DNA of 33,498 bases from a virus: positions 1-33,498 of the IMG/VR virus record IMGVR_UViG_3300047380_000453; one strand, written 5' to 3'. The notes below the pieces were generated by a model. The model was not told the DNA's origin and did not search any database. It was given only the letters and a program-made list of their open reading frames with translations. The position numbers were made by a program, and so were the translations under genes. Positions 23,411-31,532 of the stretch are shown one piece after another (position 1 is the stretch's first letter; the number at the start of each line of letters is the position of its first letter).

Positions 23411-24787
23411 TTAAGCGATCATCTTGATCCAAGCCGCGCCATCGTAAAATACTGGATAAGCGTTTCCTGAACCAACACTAACTGGATCCCAAGTAATTCT
23501 ATCTGCAATAGCTAACATGCCTACAGTTGGTGTACTTGGTTCTGCCGCCAATGGTTTTAATTTTGCAAAACCGTTAACGTCTAGTGTCGCTAATGGAGCA
23601 TATGAAATAGTATTAGCAATAGCCATACTACCATCTGCTACAATGCTTGTTGCAACTAAGTCTGGAACACTTGCTGATCCATTGTTGTTGATAAACATCA
23701 TTTTACCCTTTGCAGTATCTGCCGAAACAGTTGTGCCTGGGTCAATTTGGAATGTAACAACACTTGATGGAACATTGTTGCCTGTTGATCCATCTAAACT
23801 TCTTGCTTGGATAGCACCTAAGTAATCACCTGCTGTACCTTGTGTAGGTGTTGTCATACTTCCGTGTAATCCTGTGAATGCCATTTTATAAGCACCACCA
23901 AATCCTGCTTGTGCTAAACCAATCATGTCAATCGGTGGAGCACCGTCTACTGAGTAAACGTTAATACCTGTACTAGCTACGTCACCTGCCGCACCAAAGT
24001 CAACTGTAGTTAAACCATTCTTTAGTTTAATTACGTTAGCATTAGCAAACATAGAACCGTTGTCAAATTTAACTGTTCCGTTGACGCCATCAATAATAGC
24101 ACTACTGTCATCACTGTAAACTGAACCTGTTATATCACCTGTAAATGTTCCTGTGAATGTTGGTGCTGATACTGTACTTGTAAATACACCTGTACTTGCG
24201 TTTACTGTTTTAAGTGCTGGATTATAAAATACTGTTGCATCGTTGGCTTTAACTGTACCTGTTAGCTCACCTGATACTGCAACAGCACCAGTAGCAACAT
24301 TTAATAATACTGTACTGTCATTACCTATAACATTTGCATTAATACTAAGTGCATCAATTTGATCTGTAACAGTTAGTGTATTAAGATGTGCTGAAGCAAA
24401 CTTATTGTTAGGTCCACCTAAGCTTCTTGCTCCGTCTACGTCTGGAATAATATCTGATTCAATTTTAGCTGATAAATTAACTGTATCTGTGGCCGCATCA
24501 CCAATAGTAAGGTTGCCACCAATAGTCATATTACCATCAGCAGTAATGTTTCCAGTTGCAGTAATGTTCCCTGTTACGTTTACATTACCTGTACCTGTTA
24601 AGTTATAATTGTTTAGATCTAAGTCTGCACCAAGAAACGTACCAGCTGTATCAACTGCTAACCCGCCTGCTGTGGTTCCATCCCCTACATACAGCTTTTT
24701 AGTGTCTGTAGTATAGATCAACTCCCCATCTAGTGGAGTAATTAGAGCCCTTTGGGCATTCGTTCCTCTTCGTAATCTTAAAGCCAT
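23411..24787 (-). CDS. Tail-fibre-like virion protein
   Basis: 458 aa. The N-terminus ALRLRRGTNAQRALITPLDG and then LIYTTDTKKLYVGDG form the short particle-attachment module found in many marine phage fibre and Mtd-like proteins. It is followed by low-complexity Gly/Asn/Thr/Val repeats (GNVNVTGNITATGNITADGN and similar) typical of beta-helical or triple-stranded fibre shafts. A C-terminal region ending NAYPVFYDGAAWIKMIA is common in phage structural proteins. There is no cysteine. A late promoter (24816-24823) lies about 29 bases upstream of the ATG. It lies at the border between core genes and the modification island, as fibre genes often do. Probably host-recognition or baseplate-associated; exact place unknown. 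Confidence 0.8.
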   Translation of the reverse strand: MALRLRRGTNAQRALITPLDGELIYTTDTKKLYVGDGTTAGGLAVDTAGTFLGADLDLNNYNLTGTGNVNVTGNITATGNITADGNMTIGGNLTIGDAATDTVNLSAKIESDIIPDVDGARSLGGPNNKFASAHLNTLTVTDQIDALSINANVIGNDSTVLLNVATGAVAVSGELTGTVKANDATVFYNPALKTVNASTGVFTSTVSAPTFTGTFTGDITGSVYSDDSSAIIDGVNGTVKFDNGSMFANANVIKLKNGLTTVDFGAAGDVASTGINVYSVDGAPPIDMIGLAQAGFGGAYKMAFTGLHGSMTTPTQGTAGDYLGAIQARSLDGSTGNNVPSSVVTFQIDPGTTVSADTAKGKMMFINNNGSASVPDLVATSIVADGSMAIANTISYAPLATLDVNGFAKLKPLAAEPSTPTVGMLAIADRITWDPVSVGSGNAYPVFYDGAAWIKMIA

Positions 24788-24815
24788 TTATAGCACTCCT
24801 AGTATCTTATGTATG

Positions 24816-24823
24816 TATTTATG
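24816..24823 (-). promoter_or_regulatory. T4-type late promoter box for the fibre gene
   Basis: The minus strand reads CATAAATA here, the same octamer as at 583 and 597. Predicted transcription from about 24810 leaves a leader of about 23 bases with an AGGAG-type site before the fibre ATG at 24787. Confidence 0.65.
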
Positions 24824-24836
24824 CCAATAAGATAAA

Positions 24837-25154
24837 TTACTTCCGCTTCTTCAAAAACTGTTTAGTACGTTTTTGTACGTCATTTTTAACTCTTTCTGAA
24901 TCTACACGGAAATCAACGTTTTTAATAGCAGAATTGTAGTTAGTAAACATCTCGTTAAGTGCATGTTCGACCTCTTTTAAAGGGTCTTTTTTAGACTTAT
25001 CCTTAATTTCAATCTCCCACTTCTTACCGTTGTGGAATGATACTGTTATACTCTCTACGTACTCTAGCGGAATAGCATCGATGTTTATATCCTTAAACAC
25101 CTCAGGCCATTTTGCTACTATGTCTTGTGGTAGTCGCTTCTTACGACTTGCCAC
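24837..25154 (-). CDS. Conserved phage hypothetical protein
   Basis: 105 aa, strongly basic, ending in QFLKKRK. ESITVSFHNGKKWEIEIKD is a beta hairpin with a conserved-looking NGKxWEI. It is preceded by PQDIVAKWPEVFKDI. From memory, similar short proteins with DGKxWEI occur in T4-like cyanophages near structural genes, but I cannot check. It overlaps the preceding gene by 14 bases. It may be a small virion or assembly protein. No enzymatic motif. Confidence 0.7.
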   Translation of the reverse strand: MASRKKRLPQDIVAKWPEVFKDINIDAIPLEYVESITVSFHNGKKWEIEIKDKSKKDPLKEVEHALNEMFTNYNSAIKNVDFRVDSERVKNDVQKRTKQFLKKRK

Positions 25155-25740
25155 GACCAGAAGCCTTTTTAACAGGTGCCAACTCGTCGGCTTGTTTTCT
25201 TAACTCTGTAGCTTCTTTAAATAGTCTATCAGCATCAGCTCTTAGATTCTTAGCTAAGTCGTCGTCTGATAAAGGCTCATCTGTACTTGCAACAGTTTGA
25301 GCTTGTACTTCAGGAGTACCAACTGGTCCGCCTGATCCTACTTCAGTCACTGAACTTTGTCCTACTGCTAAATCGGAAATACTAATTCCTTTTTGGTCAG
25401 CAATTACTTTATTAAGTTCTGCAAGGTTAATTGTAGTTGAATTATCAGGTGTCATAGTAACATCTGTTGTAGCAACTTTAGTTAATTTACCTCTAGCATG
25501 AAATGATGGTAACATAGTACTACCGTCTGTTAGTTGGGTTCTTTGCATTGCATCTGCTAATTCGTCAGCAGTTTGTCCTGCATTACTTTCAACTAAGTTC
25601 ATTAGTACGTCATGTTCACTATCACCTAAGTTTTCAGTTTGAACAACTAGACAACTTTCTGGATCGTCTGGTAATGTTCTAAATGCGACAGCAACTTTAC
25701 GTCCTGTAGCTTCTAATCTTCCTATGTGTTTTAAGGCCAT
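25141..25740 (-). CDS. Conserved phage protein, probably structural
   Basis: 199 aa. It starts MALKHIGRLEATGRKVAVAF with an AAGGAG ribosome site. The first 80 residues form a compact domain (ALKHIGRL, CLVVQTENLGDSEHDVLMNLVESNAGQTADELADA). The rest is low complexity, Thr/Ser/Asp-rich (SSVTEVGSGGPVGTPEV), then a helical charged tail DADRLFKEATELRKQADEL. Domain plus flexible linker plus coiled-coil-like tail suggests a virion or assembly protein. It resembles proteins next to neck/tail genes in T4-like cyanophages, from memory only. It follows the gene at 25752 by 11 bases. Confidence 0.7.
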   Translation of the reverse strand: MALKHIGRLEATGRKVAVAFRTLPDDPESCLVVQTENLGDSEHDVLMNLVESNAGQTADELADAMQRTQLTDGSTMLPSFHARGKLTKVATTDVTMTPDNSTTINLAELNKVIADQKGISISDLAVGQSSVTEVGSGGPVGTPEVQAQTVASTDEPLSDDDLAKNLRADADRLFKEATELRKQADELAPVKKASGRGKS

Positions 25741-25751
25741 TATATTTCTCC

Positions 25752-26111
25752 TTAGGCGCCTAATACAGCATTAGCATCCGCAGATGATACTGGTGTATCT
25801 TTAGGGTTTGCTGGAGCCGCCGGTGTTGCCGGAGCCTTTGCTGATTCGCCTACTTGTTGATTTTGTACCGTTGTTAAGAATACATCTAATTTATTAAATG
25901 TTTTTCCGACTGCTTCTAGTTCGTTAGCCTTAAATGCTCCACGACTTTGTGCAACTTCGATAATAGTTTTTAAAACGCCTAAGTCCTGAACAGTTAATTC
26001 TGCCGCGGCCTGCGTTCCTTCTGGTGCACCACCCTGTGGCATAGGTGCTTGGCCTGCGCCATCTTTTCCTACTGTTGGGGTTGATGCAACTTTTGTTGTA
26101 TCATTTGACAT
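25752..26111 (-). CDS. Conserved small phage protein with disordered ends
   Basis: 119 aa. The N-terminal 38 residues and the C-terminal 25 are Pro/Ala/Gly-rich and probably disordered (PMPQGGAPEGTQAAAE; APATPAAPANPKDTP). A central helical core, LTVQDLGVLKTIIEVAQSRG then FKANELEAVGKTFNKLDVFL, looks conserved. AAGGAG lies 8-9 bases before ATG 26111. It heads the three-gene cluster with 25141 and 24837. Similar proteins with a LTVQDLxxLKxIIEVAxxRGAF core occur in marine T4-like phages (memory). Virion or assembly role likely but unproven. Confidence 0.7.
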   Translation of the reverse strand: MSNDTTKVASTPTVGKDGAGQAPMPQGGAPEGTQAAAELTVQDLGVLKTIIEVAQSRGAFKANELEAVGKTFNKLDVFLTTVQNQQVGESAKAPATPAAPANPKDTPVSSADANAVLGA

Positions 26112-26139
26112 TTATATTCTCCTTGTTTTGATCATAACA

Positions 26140-26159
26140 AGCATATCTGTGTATATGCT
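26140..26159. repeat. Inverted repeat in the gap between two minus operons
   Basis: AGCATAT, a 6-base loop CTGTGT, then ATATGCT form a perfect 7-bp stem. Next to it, at 26123-26140, is an almost perfect palindrome around TGATCA. Both lie between the end of the VWA-linked gene (26181) and the start of the structural cluster (26111). A weak late-like box (AGTAAATA on the minus strand, 26171-26164) lies just upstream. The hairpin could be an RNA processing or partial termination signal; no strong T-tract follows. Confidence 0.35.
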
Positions 26160-26180
26160 ATTATATTTACTCTGGGTTAA

Positions 26181-26471
26181 TTAATTATACTTTAAATGTG
26201 GACAAGCTAACATGAAGTAACTGAGCTCTCTATGTTGTTCAAATCCAATTTTAATAGTCTGATTGTATGCACGATTTTGGTTATCAGATAGAACTAGTGT
26301 TCGACCTATATAAAATCGTCCTTTTAAGTTTGCCTTAATCCATTTACGGATGGAATCTTCCATGTTATATTTTGGGTGGATACTACAGAACTCAAAATGT
26401 TTAGGGGCAGACTTAGCTTCCCTAATATCAAAAAAGTCATAAGCATTGGGTTTAATATCTTTGTCCAGCAC
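26181..26471 (-). CDS. Conserved phage hypothetical protein
   Basis: 96 aa, starting with GTG (26471-26469) that shares its first base with the preceding TAG stop and has AAGG six bases upstream. Its sequence is compact and looks conserved: PNAYDFFDIREAKSAPKHFE, WIKANLKGRFYIGRTLVL and SYFMLACPHLKYN. Similar proteins with NLKGRFYIG and ending in LACPxLKYN occur in T4-like cyanophages (memory). It is translationally coupled to the VWA/metallopeptidase protein, so it may be its partner. No catalytic motif seen. Confidence 0.75.
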   Translation of the reverse strand: MLDKDIKPNAYDFFDIREAKSAPKHFEFCSIHPKYNMEDSIRKWIKANLKGRFYIGRTLVLSDNQNRAYNQTIKIGFEQHRELSYFMLACPHLKYN

Positions 26472-27739
26472 TATTTTCCTTCTTCGTAATGAGCAGTAAT
26501 ACCAAATGGTGCCTGCATATTTTTATCATGATAACTATGAACAATAAAAATTGTATCACAGTAGTTTTCGTCACCCCATGTATCCCAAGGGTAACCATCT
26601 GTAAACATAATGAACTTCTTAGGAACAATATCATGTTCTTTCATGTATGTCCAGTTTTTCATAAAGTCAGTACCGCCACCGCCAATAACTTTGTACTCAC
26701 GTAAGTCACTAGCCGAGTCTGCACTAAAATCTTGTTCGTTATAAACTTCTGTATCAAAGCACCATAATTTAATTTTATAGTCTTGATATTCGTCCATAAT
26801 ACCTTGTACTTCGCTTAAGAAGTCATTTGCTTGACTGTCACCAATTGAACCTGACATGTCAATAGCAATACAAAGATCAACTGTATCCATAAAGTTCATA
26901 CCTGGTAATACTGCACCAGTATGCCAACCTTTACGTGAAGGACGACTAAATGTAAAATCGTTACGTATAGTACTTTCAATTTGTTGTCTAAGTAACTCTC
27001 TCCAAGTAATCTTAGGTTCAGTAAGTTCTTTAATCATACGTTCTACTTCTGCAGGAACATTACCTGCACCTGCCGCCTGTGCCGCAGACATCATGTTCTC
27101 TTTTATTTCGTCACGTATTTTAGCAAGTTCTTCTTTACTATATGAAGGCTTGTTAGCACTAGGTGCCTTGCCTTTAGTTTGACCTGGTTGTGGGCTATTA
27201 CCTTTCTCCCAATCAACGTGTTCGTCAAGTAGTTTACCTAATTGCTCTAATTCTTCTTGATCGTACTTTTCAAAGATATCATCATATACAGCCTCTGAAG
27301 TCCAACCGTCATATTTAAAGTCTTGGAAAATTGGAATGTCTTTAGGCTTGTCACCAATACGATCACGTACTAGTGTATTGTTTACAATATAGTCTGCCGC
27401 AATATTATGTATCTGCGGATCTCTATCTTCTCTACGTGTCATGTGATCAAATACACAATGAAGTATTTCATGTGCAATTACAAATTCTATTTCTTTGTTA
27501 GTCATTTTAGCAAAGAACGGAACACTATAAAATAAGTGTCTGCCATCTGTTGCGGCAGTAGGACACCAATCACTTGCTTCTTTAATAATAAGCCTTGTAG
27601 CCATATTACCAAAAAATGGATGACGCAATAACAAACCAACTCTAGCTACAATAATTCTGTCCAAAACTTCTGCACGAAGTTCGTCAGTAATTTCTATTTG
27701 TGGAGTTTCTGTTTCTAGTTCTAATACGTCTGTTGCCAT
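26471..27739 (-). CDS. VWA domain protein with HEXXH metallopeptidase-like motif
   Basis: 422 aa. N-terminal metallopeptidase-like domain: EFVIAHEILHCVFDHM gives HEILH at residues 90-94, and NIAADYIVN follows. The middle is a charged linker around 160-240. C-terminal VWA domain: LCIAIDMSGSIGDSQ supplies the MIDAS DxSxS (Asp294, Ser296, Ser298), with a later MFTDGYPWD. This domain pair, next to a MoxR ATPase, is a known phage and bacterial arrangement. MoxR/VWA pairs act as metal-dependent chaperones that remodel or activate protein complexes. In T4-like marine phages their role is unknown. It has a sigma70 promoter (27768-27796) and AAGGAA before ATG 27739. Confidence 0.85.
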   Translation of the reverse strand: MATDVLELETETPQIEITDELRAEVLDRIIVARVGLLLRHPFFGNMATRLIIKEASDWCPTAATDGRHLFYSVPFFAKMTNKEIEFVIAHEILHCVFDHMTRREDRDPQIHNIAADYIVNNTLVRDRIGDKPKDIPIFQDFKYDGWTSEAVYDDIFEKYDQEELEQLGKLLDEHVDWEKGNSPQPGQTKGKAPSANKPSYSKEELAKIRDEIKENMMSAAQAAGAGNVPAEVERMIKELTEPKITWRELLRQQIESTIRNDFTFSRPSRKGWHTGAVLPGMNFMDTVDLCIAIDMSGSIGDSQANDFLSEVQGIMDEYQDYKIKLWCFDTEVYNEQDFSADSASDLREYKVIGGGGTDFMKNWTYMKEHDIVPKKFIMFTDGYPWDTWGDENYCDTIFIVHSYHDKNMQAPFGITAHYEEGK

Positions 27740-27767
27740 GTGCCTATTCCTTATTGTTTATACTTAC

Positions 27768-27796
27768 AGTATACAGTATTTAATTGAGTTTGTCAA
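27768..27796 (-). promoter_or_regulatory. Sigma70-type promoter for the VWA gene
   Basis: On the minus strand TTGACA (27796-27791), a 17-base spacer and TATACT (27773-27768). It drives the VWA/metallopeptidase gene 29 bases downstream. Five of six -10 bases and all six -35 bases match the host consensus, so this is an early or middle-type promoter used without the phage late factor. Confidence 0.8.
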
Positions 27797-27836
27797 CCAA
27801 ATAAAAAGGGTAGAGTACCAAAAAGTACCCTACCCT
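27797..27836 (-). terminator. Intrinsic terminator after moxR
   Basis: Twelve-base arms (AGGGTAGGGTAC and its partner, one A-C mismatch) with a short A-rich loop, followed on the minus strand by TTTTTATTT. It starts 7 bases after the moxR stop (27843) and ends just upstream of the VWA promoter, cleanly separating the two transcription units. Confidence 0.8.
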
Positions 27837-27842
27837 AATCAG

Positions 27843-28928
27843 TTAACTAGCCTGTGCGGCTGTGATGTACTTTCCGTACTTTTCATGGAACTCATCAAAA
27901 CACTCAACTTCATCTGGATCGATTGGAAGTTGGTATTGTGTAAGACCTAATTTGATACCCATAACTACTAGCTCGGTATCAAAGTTGTCCATTGAGAACC
28001 TTAAGAAGTTATTAACCATATCGTCAAACTTCTTATTGCCTTTATCGTTAGCTTCTTTTAACTCATAACATAAAGAAACAGTCAAGGAATACATGGCACT
28101 GATTTCTCGTGTTTCTAATGTTTTTACTTTGCCATCTAATACATCAGATGGGTTAGGTAAGTTAGCTGAAACTTTACGGTGGGCCATGAATTTCACAGCC
28201 AGGCCTTCGCCAACTGAACCACTAACTAAATCGGTAGTGGTGATCTCGTCATCATCATCCTCTAGTAGTTCGGATACAAATGACCAAGAACGAGGTGTAG
28301 CAAATGAACGACTTGGACTTTTTGGATCAAAGTCATACAAGTCTTTCTTGCTGAATGTCAAGTAACCAACAACATCTTGGTGTATGTCATTGTTTACTGC
28401 CCACTGAAACCAATCGTCAAAATCAACTTTTAGTTCTAAGTGAACAAATCTATTTGCCAATGGTGCTGGCATTCTATATGTAACACCTTTGTCAGCATCT
28501 CTGTTACCTGCCGCTACAATAAGAACATTGTCTGGTAGTACATAAGTACCAACCTTACGGTTAAGGATTAATTGATATGCCGCCGCTTGTACAGCCGGTG
28601 CCGCAGAGTTCATTTCGTCTAAAAACAAAACGATAAACTTATGCTTCTTAGCATCTGCTTCTGTTGGCAATTCTTGCGGTGGTGCCCAATGCATTGTATT
28701 ATCATTTGAACTATAATACGGAATGCCTTTAATGTCTGTTGGATCCCATAGTGACAAACGAATGTCAATCATATGTGCATCAATTTCTTTTGCAACTTGT
28801 CCAACGATATCCGATTTACCAATACCTGGTGCTCCCCAGATAAACAACGGACGTTTCTTTTTAAATGCTCTAACAATGCTCTTCTTTGCACTATTAGGAC
28901 TTACTGTTCTAACTGCTATATTTTCCAT
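27843..28928 (-). CDS. MoxR-type AAA+ ATPase
   Basis: 361 aa from ATG 28928. Walker A is GAPGIGKS (residues 32-39), Walker B is IVLFLDEMN (99-107, Asp104 and Glu105), and sensor-type residues are in VLIVAAGNRD. ANRFVHLEL and the later SRSFATPRSW fit the MoxR lid region. MoxR ATPases work as hexameric chaperones with VWA-domain partners; here the partner is the next gene downstream. I chose ATG 28928 because GAGGAA lies 7-8 bases before it. An in-frame ATG at 28961 adds 11 residues but has no ribosome site. It has its own consensus promoter (28986-29014) and terminator. Confidence 0.9.
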   Translation of the reverse strand: MENIAVRTVSPNSAKKSIVRAFKKKRPLFIWGAPGIGKSDIVGQVAKEIDAHMIDIRLSLWDPTDIKGIPYYSSNDNTMHWAPPQELPTEADAKKHKFIVLFLDEMNSAAPAVQAAAYQLILNRKVGTYVLPDNVLIVAAGNRDADKGVTYRMPAPLANRFVHLELKVDFDDWFQWAVNNDIHQDVVGYLTFSKKDLYDFDPKSPSRSFATPRSWSFVSELLEDDDDEITTTDLVSGSVGEGLAVKFMAHRKVSANLPNPSDVLDGKVKTLETREISAMYSLTVSLCYELKEANDKGNKKFDDMVNNFLRFSMDNFDTELVVMGIKLGLTQYQLPIDPDEVECFDEFHEKYGKYITAAQAS

Positions 28929-28985
28929 GTTGTATTCCTCTTTCATTTTGTTCAGTGCCATACTTTAATTTCTAAGTATGTATAT

Positions 28986-29014
28986 ATTATAGCACCTCGT
29001 ATTCAAAAGGTCAA
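28986..29014 (-). promoter_or_regulatory. Sigma70-type promoter for moxR
   Basis: Minus strand: TTGACC (29014-29009), exactly 17 bases, then TATAAT (28991-28986). After the -10 comes ATATACATAC, nearly repeated after the promoter at 31533. No overlap with coding sequence. Confidence 0.85.
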
Positions 29015-29055
29015 CCTAAAAATGCAATTTTTTTAAGAAAAAGAATGTAGTAATA

Positions 29056-29445
29056 TCAAGGGTTTAGCTCTTCGTCTGTCCGTTTTAGAGCTTTGGCTAG
29101 TCCATATTTACGGACATCTCCACTAAAAAGATGTAATTCCATGCTCTTTTTTTCACTTGTAACTGTTACTGCTTTGTTAGTTACGTAGTAAGGACAATCG
29201 ATAAACTTATCTAAGAACAATATAATTTGGGTTGTTATCTTAAATTCTGGTGGAAATGGAATTTCATATGTAACCAAATCCAATTTGTCCATAATAAACA
29301 TCATGCCTTCGTCAGTTAGACGTAAGCCGCCAACTGCTCTAGTGTTTTGCCACCATAACGGCATGTACTCTTTTAACGTGCTTTCACTAATACTAATGTT
29401 GGCCTGTTTTAAGAATACCTTGGTATAGGTTTCTTTCCAGTTCAT
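29056..29445 (-). CDS. Conserved phage hypothetical protein
   Basis: 129 aa, starting MNWKETYTKVFLKQANISIS. Helical N-terminus, then strands (LVTYEIPFPPEFKITTQIIL) and a charged C-terminal end (KRTDEELNP). STLKEYMPLWWQNTRAVGGL and RLTDEGMMFI read like a small winged-helix-like fold, but no function follows. It starts one base after the stop of the gene at 29447 and is the last gene of the 31.5-29.0 kb minus unit. Role unknown. Confidence 0.7.
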   Translation of the reverse strand: MNWKETYTKVFLKQANISISESTLKEYMPLWWQNTRAVGGLRLTDEGMMFIMDKLDLVTYEIPFPPEFKITTQIILFLDKFIDCPYYVTNKAVTVTSEKKSMELHLFSGDVRKYGLAKALKRTDEELNP

Positions 29446-29446
29446 T

Positions 29447-29737
29447 TTAGTCTTCTTGTACTGTTGTGCCGGAAGTTAGTTTTACGACGGTAAAATCTTC
29501 AGTAGTGAATAGTTCGTTGAGTTTACTTGCTAGGTTATGTGCATGTCCAGGATTGCTAAAAGACACTTTCTTATATTTAGGTCCAGGGTAATTAGTAAGT
29601 ACATTAGATGACTTTAAGTTAAAAGGTTTACCCTGATGGAAAACTGCCCAAATAGCATCAGCCTCTAGAATTTGTTCGCTTCTATAAGACTTTTTATTTA
29701 CATGCTCTAGCAATACTTTAGGTTTTGGTCTACTCAT
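29447..29737 (-). CDS. Conserved phage hypothetical protein
   Basis: 96 aa from ATG 29737, with GAGGAA 6 bases before it; an ATG at 29755 in frame would start upstream of this ribosome site and is less likely. Conserved-looking core: LEADAIWAVFHQGKPFNLKS then SNVLTNYPGPKYKKVSFSNP, basic and beta-rich. Near-identical cores occur in T4-like cyanophages (memory, unchecked). A late-type box (29759-29766) lies 22 bases upstream, so it can be expressed independently of the operon upstream. Role unknown. Confidence 0.75.
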   Translation of the reverse strand: MSRPKPKVLLEHVNKKSYRSEQILEADAIWAVFHQGKPFNLKSSNVLTNYPGPKYKKVSFSNPGHAHNLASKLNELFTTEDFTVVKLTSGTTVQED

Positions 29738-29758
29738 ATATCGTTCCTCTATCATAAG

Positions 29759-29766
29759 TATTTATC
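29759..29766 (-). promoter_or_regulatory. T4-type late promoter box
   Basis: Minus strand GATAAATA, the same octamer as at 19696. Predicted start near 29753 gives a 16-base leader with GAGGAA before ATG 29737. It would drive the genes at 29447 and 29056 late, after the exonuclease unit. Confidence 0.5.
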
Positions 29767-29799
29767 CAAATGATGGAGTTATATGCGTAGTTTACTTGG

Positions 29800-30045
29800 C
29801 TACTTCCACCCTTGTCCGCCACCGTCTACAGTAACATTAATTACTTCTTCAGCGTTCTTTTCCTGGTGTACTAGAGCTTCTAATTCGCCGTGTAAGCGAC
29901 TCATTACACTTCCGATAGTCAATGCCAAGTTCTTAGCATCTCTAATGTTAAGTGTAATGTCTTTTAATTGTTGGTTGTCAGCAGTCTTAACTTTGTCAAT
30001 AAACTGTTGTAAAGGAATAGTGTTTAATGGATTAACGGTTGGCAC
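29800..30045 (-). CDS. Small conserved phage hypothetical protein
   Basis: 81 aa with GTG start (30045-30043) and CAGGAG 9 bases upstream. All helical: QQFIDKVKTADNQQLKDITL, then IRDAKNLALTIGSVMSRLHG, ending in a Gly-rich VDGGGQGWK. Coiled-coil-like heptads suggest an oligomeric or partner protein. Its start overlaps the end of the gene at 30032 by 14 bases. No function recognised. Confidence 0.68.
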   Translation of the reverse strand: MPTVNPLNTIPLQQFIDKVKTADNQQLKDITLNIRDAKNLALTIGSVMSRLHGELEALVHQEKNAEEVINVTVDGGGQGWK

Positions 30046-30514
30046 GTGATAACTCCTGACGCATTTCGATCTCAGTCTGGAACGGACCTCTATATTCGTA
30101 TGATTCTAATGTTACAAGTTTAGGACAAAAACTCTTTACCCAACCCTTGTCAAAGTGAATACAAAAATAACCTGCACAATATAAGCTCTTAGACTTTTTA
30201 CTTTTAGTAAACAATCCAAACTTTCTTTTTACATCAAACATACTATTGTAAGGAACAGTACTAGTTGGTAAGTTATAGATCTCTTTTGAAACACTAGGTT
30301 TTGCTTCACTAACACCTGACTTATTCCAAAGTAATGTACCTAAGTTCTTTTCAACAATACCTTTAGTATCATATATGTAAGTTCCTGTATCGCAACTGTA
30401 CATATATTTGTTATCAGCATCACGTGATAGTGTGCCTTTCTTTTCGTTCGAATCAGTATCTTCAATGATCCAAAATTTATTCTTTAGTATTTCATTTGCC
30501 TTTAGTTTTGTCAT
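30032..30514 (-). CDS. Conserved phage hypothetical protein
   Basis: 160 aa. Beta-rich N-terminus: ILKNKFWIIEDTDSNEKKGT, then NKYMYSCDTGTYIYDTKGIV. The C-terminal half is basic and includes SLYCAGYFCIHFDKGWVKSF, then CPKLVTLESYEYRGPFQTEI. The pair of cysteines in each half is not in a zinc-ribbon arrangement. Proteins ending in KLVTLExYExxGPF occur in T4-like cyanophages (memory). It overlaps the exonuclease gene by 4 bases, so it may work in DNA metabolism, but that is inference. Confidence 0.72.
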   Translation of the reverse strand: MTKLKANEILKNKFWIIEDTDSNEKKGTLSRDADNKYMYSCDTGTYIYDTKGIVEKNLGTLLWNKSGVSEAKPSVSKEIYNLPTSTVPYNSMFDVKRKFGLFTKSKKSKSLYCAGYFCIHFDKGWVKSFCPKLVTLESYEYRGPFQTEIEMRQELSRANR

Positions 30515-31500
30515 TTTACAGGGTACCTCGCTTGTAGTGGTTTTGCATATGCTTGTGCATTATCGGAAATTCTTTGCATATCGTATATAGCACAGAACTT
30601 CATAAGACGCAAGCCAACCTGTGAAATATTCTTAGGTTGTGCATTTTCGTTAATAGTGTTAAAAATCTTTTCTTTAATATTCTCAGGTTGTGCAGTTAAG
30701 TCACATAGTGTAACATTACGTTGATAGTCATCTAGTACACGATGCTCGTTACCTTCATGATCAGTCCAACGTTGTAGCATCAAGTTATTCCAGTTATAGC
30801 CTTTAGTACCTTTATCTTCGTATGCTTCTAGTAAGCCTACTTTGTTCTTAGTACCTTTTTTACGTACACCTGGGTATGCACTAAACACGTTATCACTTGT
30901 GTCGCCTCGCATACACTTTTCAAATAGCATATAGTCAGGTTGTGGAGCAGGCTTTTCTAAGCCAGTCTTTTTATCAATAACAGGTTGCTTTTTCTTATCA
31001 TCAAAGTAACCTTCATGTGTAATAATTGTATTGCTAACACCATTGTATTGTGATACATTAGGTGCAATTAATTGTGCAAAGTCACCATCAGTACTAATAA
31101 TAACATGCTCATCATCTGGGTGTGCTTGTGTCCAACCTGCAATCAAGTCATCTGCTTCTAGTTCAGGATGTTGCATTACAGTACAATTAGTCTTTGTAGT
31201 TACAAAGTCTTTAAATGCATCAAACGTTTCCCAAAAGATCTTTTCTTCTTCTGCTTGACTAGGGCTAAGTGCATCACGACTTTCTTGTCTATTACGTTTG
31301 TAAGGCTCGTAATAATCTTTACGCCAACTACGACCTTCTAAACAAAATACAATATGATCAGCTTCAAAGTCTTCCCATGCTTTCTTAATACTATTAAGTG
31401 TAATATGGAAAGCCATACCTACCTTAGTATCTAAGTCGCCACGTACTACATGCCGAGCTCGAAAGAAAGTGTTTGCTGTATCTACTAGTACATATTTCAT
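30511..31500 (-). CDS. rnh: 5'-3' exonuclease / RNase H (FEN-type), T4 Rnh-like
   Basis: 329 aa from ATG 31500. FEN/PIN-fold metal ligands are visible: Asp7 in YVLVDTANTFFRA, ELEADDLIAGW, ISTDGDFAQLI and RGDTSDNVFSAYPG, a helix-hairpin-helix-like start. WRKDYYEPYKRNR is the usual helical arch segment that binds the 5' end. T4 Rnh is 305 aa. It removes RNA primers and 5' flaps on the lagging strand in phage replication. An upstream TTG at 31512 is unlikely. It has its own consensus promoter (31533-31561) and overlaps the next gene by 4 bases. The gene symbol is by analogy with T4. Confidence 0.87.
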   Translation of the reverse strand: MKYVLVDTANTFFRARHVVRGDLDTKVGMAFHITLNSIKKAWEDFEADHIVFCLEGRSWRKDYYEPYKRNRQESRDALSPSQAEEEKIFWETFDAFKDFVTTKTNCTVMQHPELEADDLIAGWTQAHPDDEHVIISTDGDFAQLIAPNVSQYNGVSNTIITHEGYFDDKKKQPVIDKKTGLEKPAPQPDYMLFEKCMRGDTSDNVFSAYPGVRKKGTKNKVGLLEAYEDKGTKGYNWNNLMLQRWTDHEGNEHRVLDDYQRNVTLCDLTAQPENIKEKIFNTINENAQPKNISQVGLRLMKFCAIYDMQRISDNAQAYAKPLQARYPVK

Positions 31501-31532
31501 ATTACCGTCCAAATCTATTATATTGTATGTAT

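Noticed and set aside
28093-28365. Plus-strand frame with a Ser run opposite moxR
   Set aside because: The serine run is the reverse reading of the Asp-rich EDDDDE segment of MoxR; no promoter or ribosome site.
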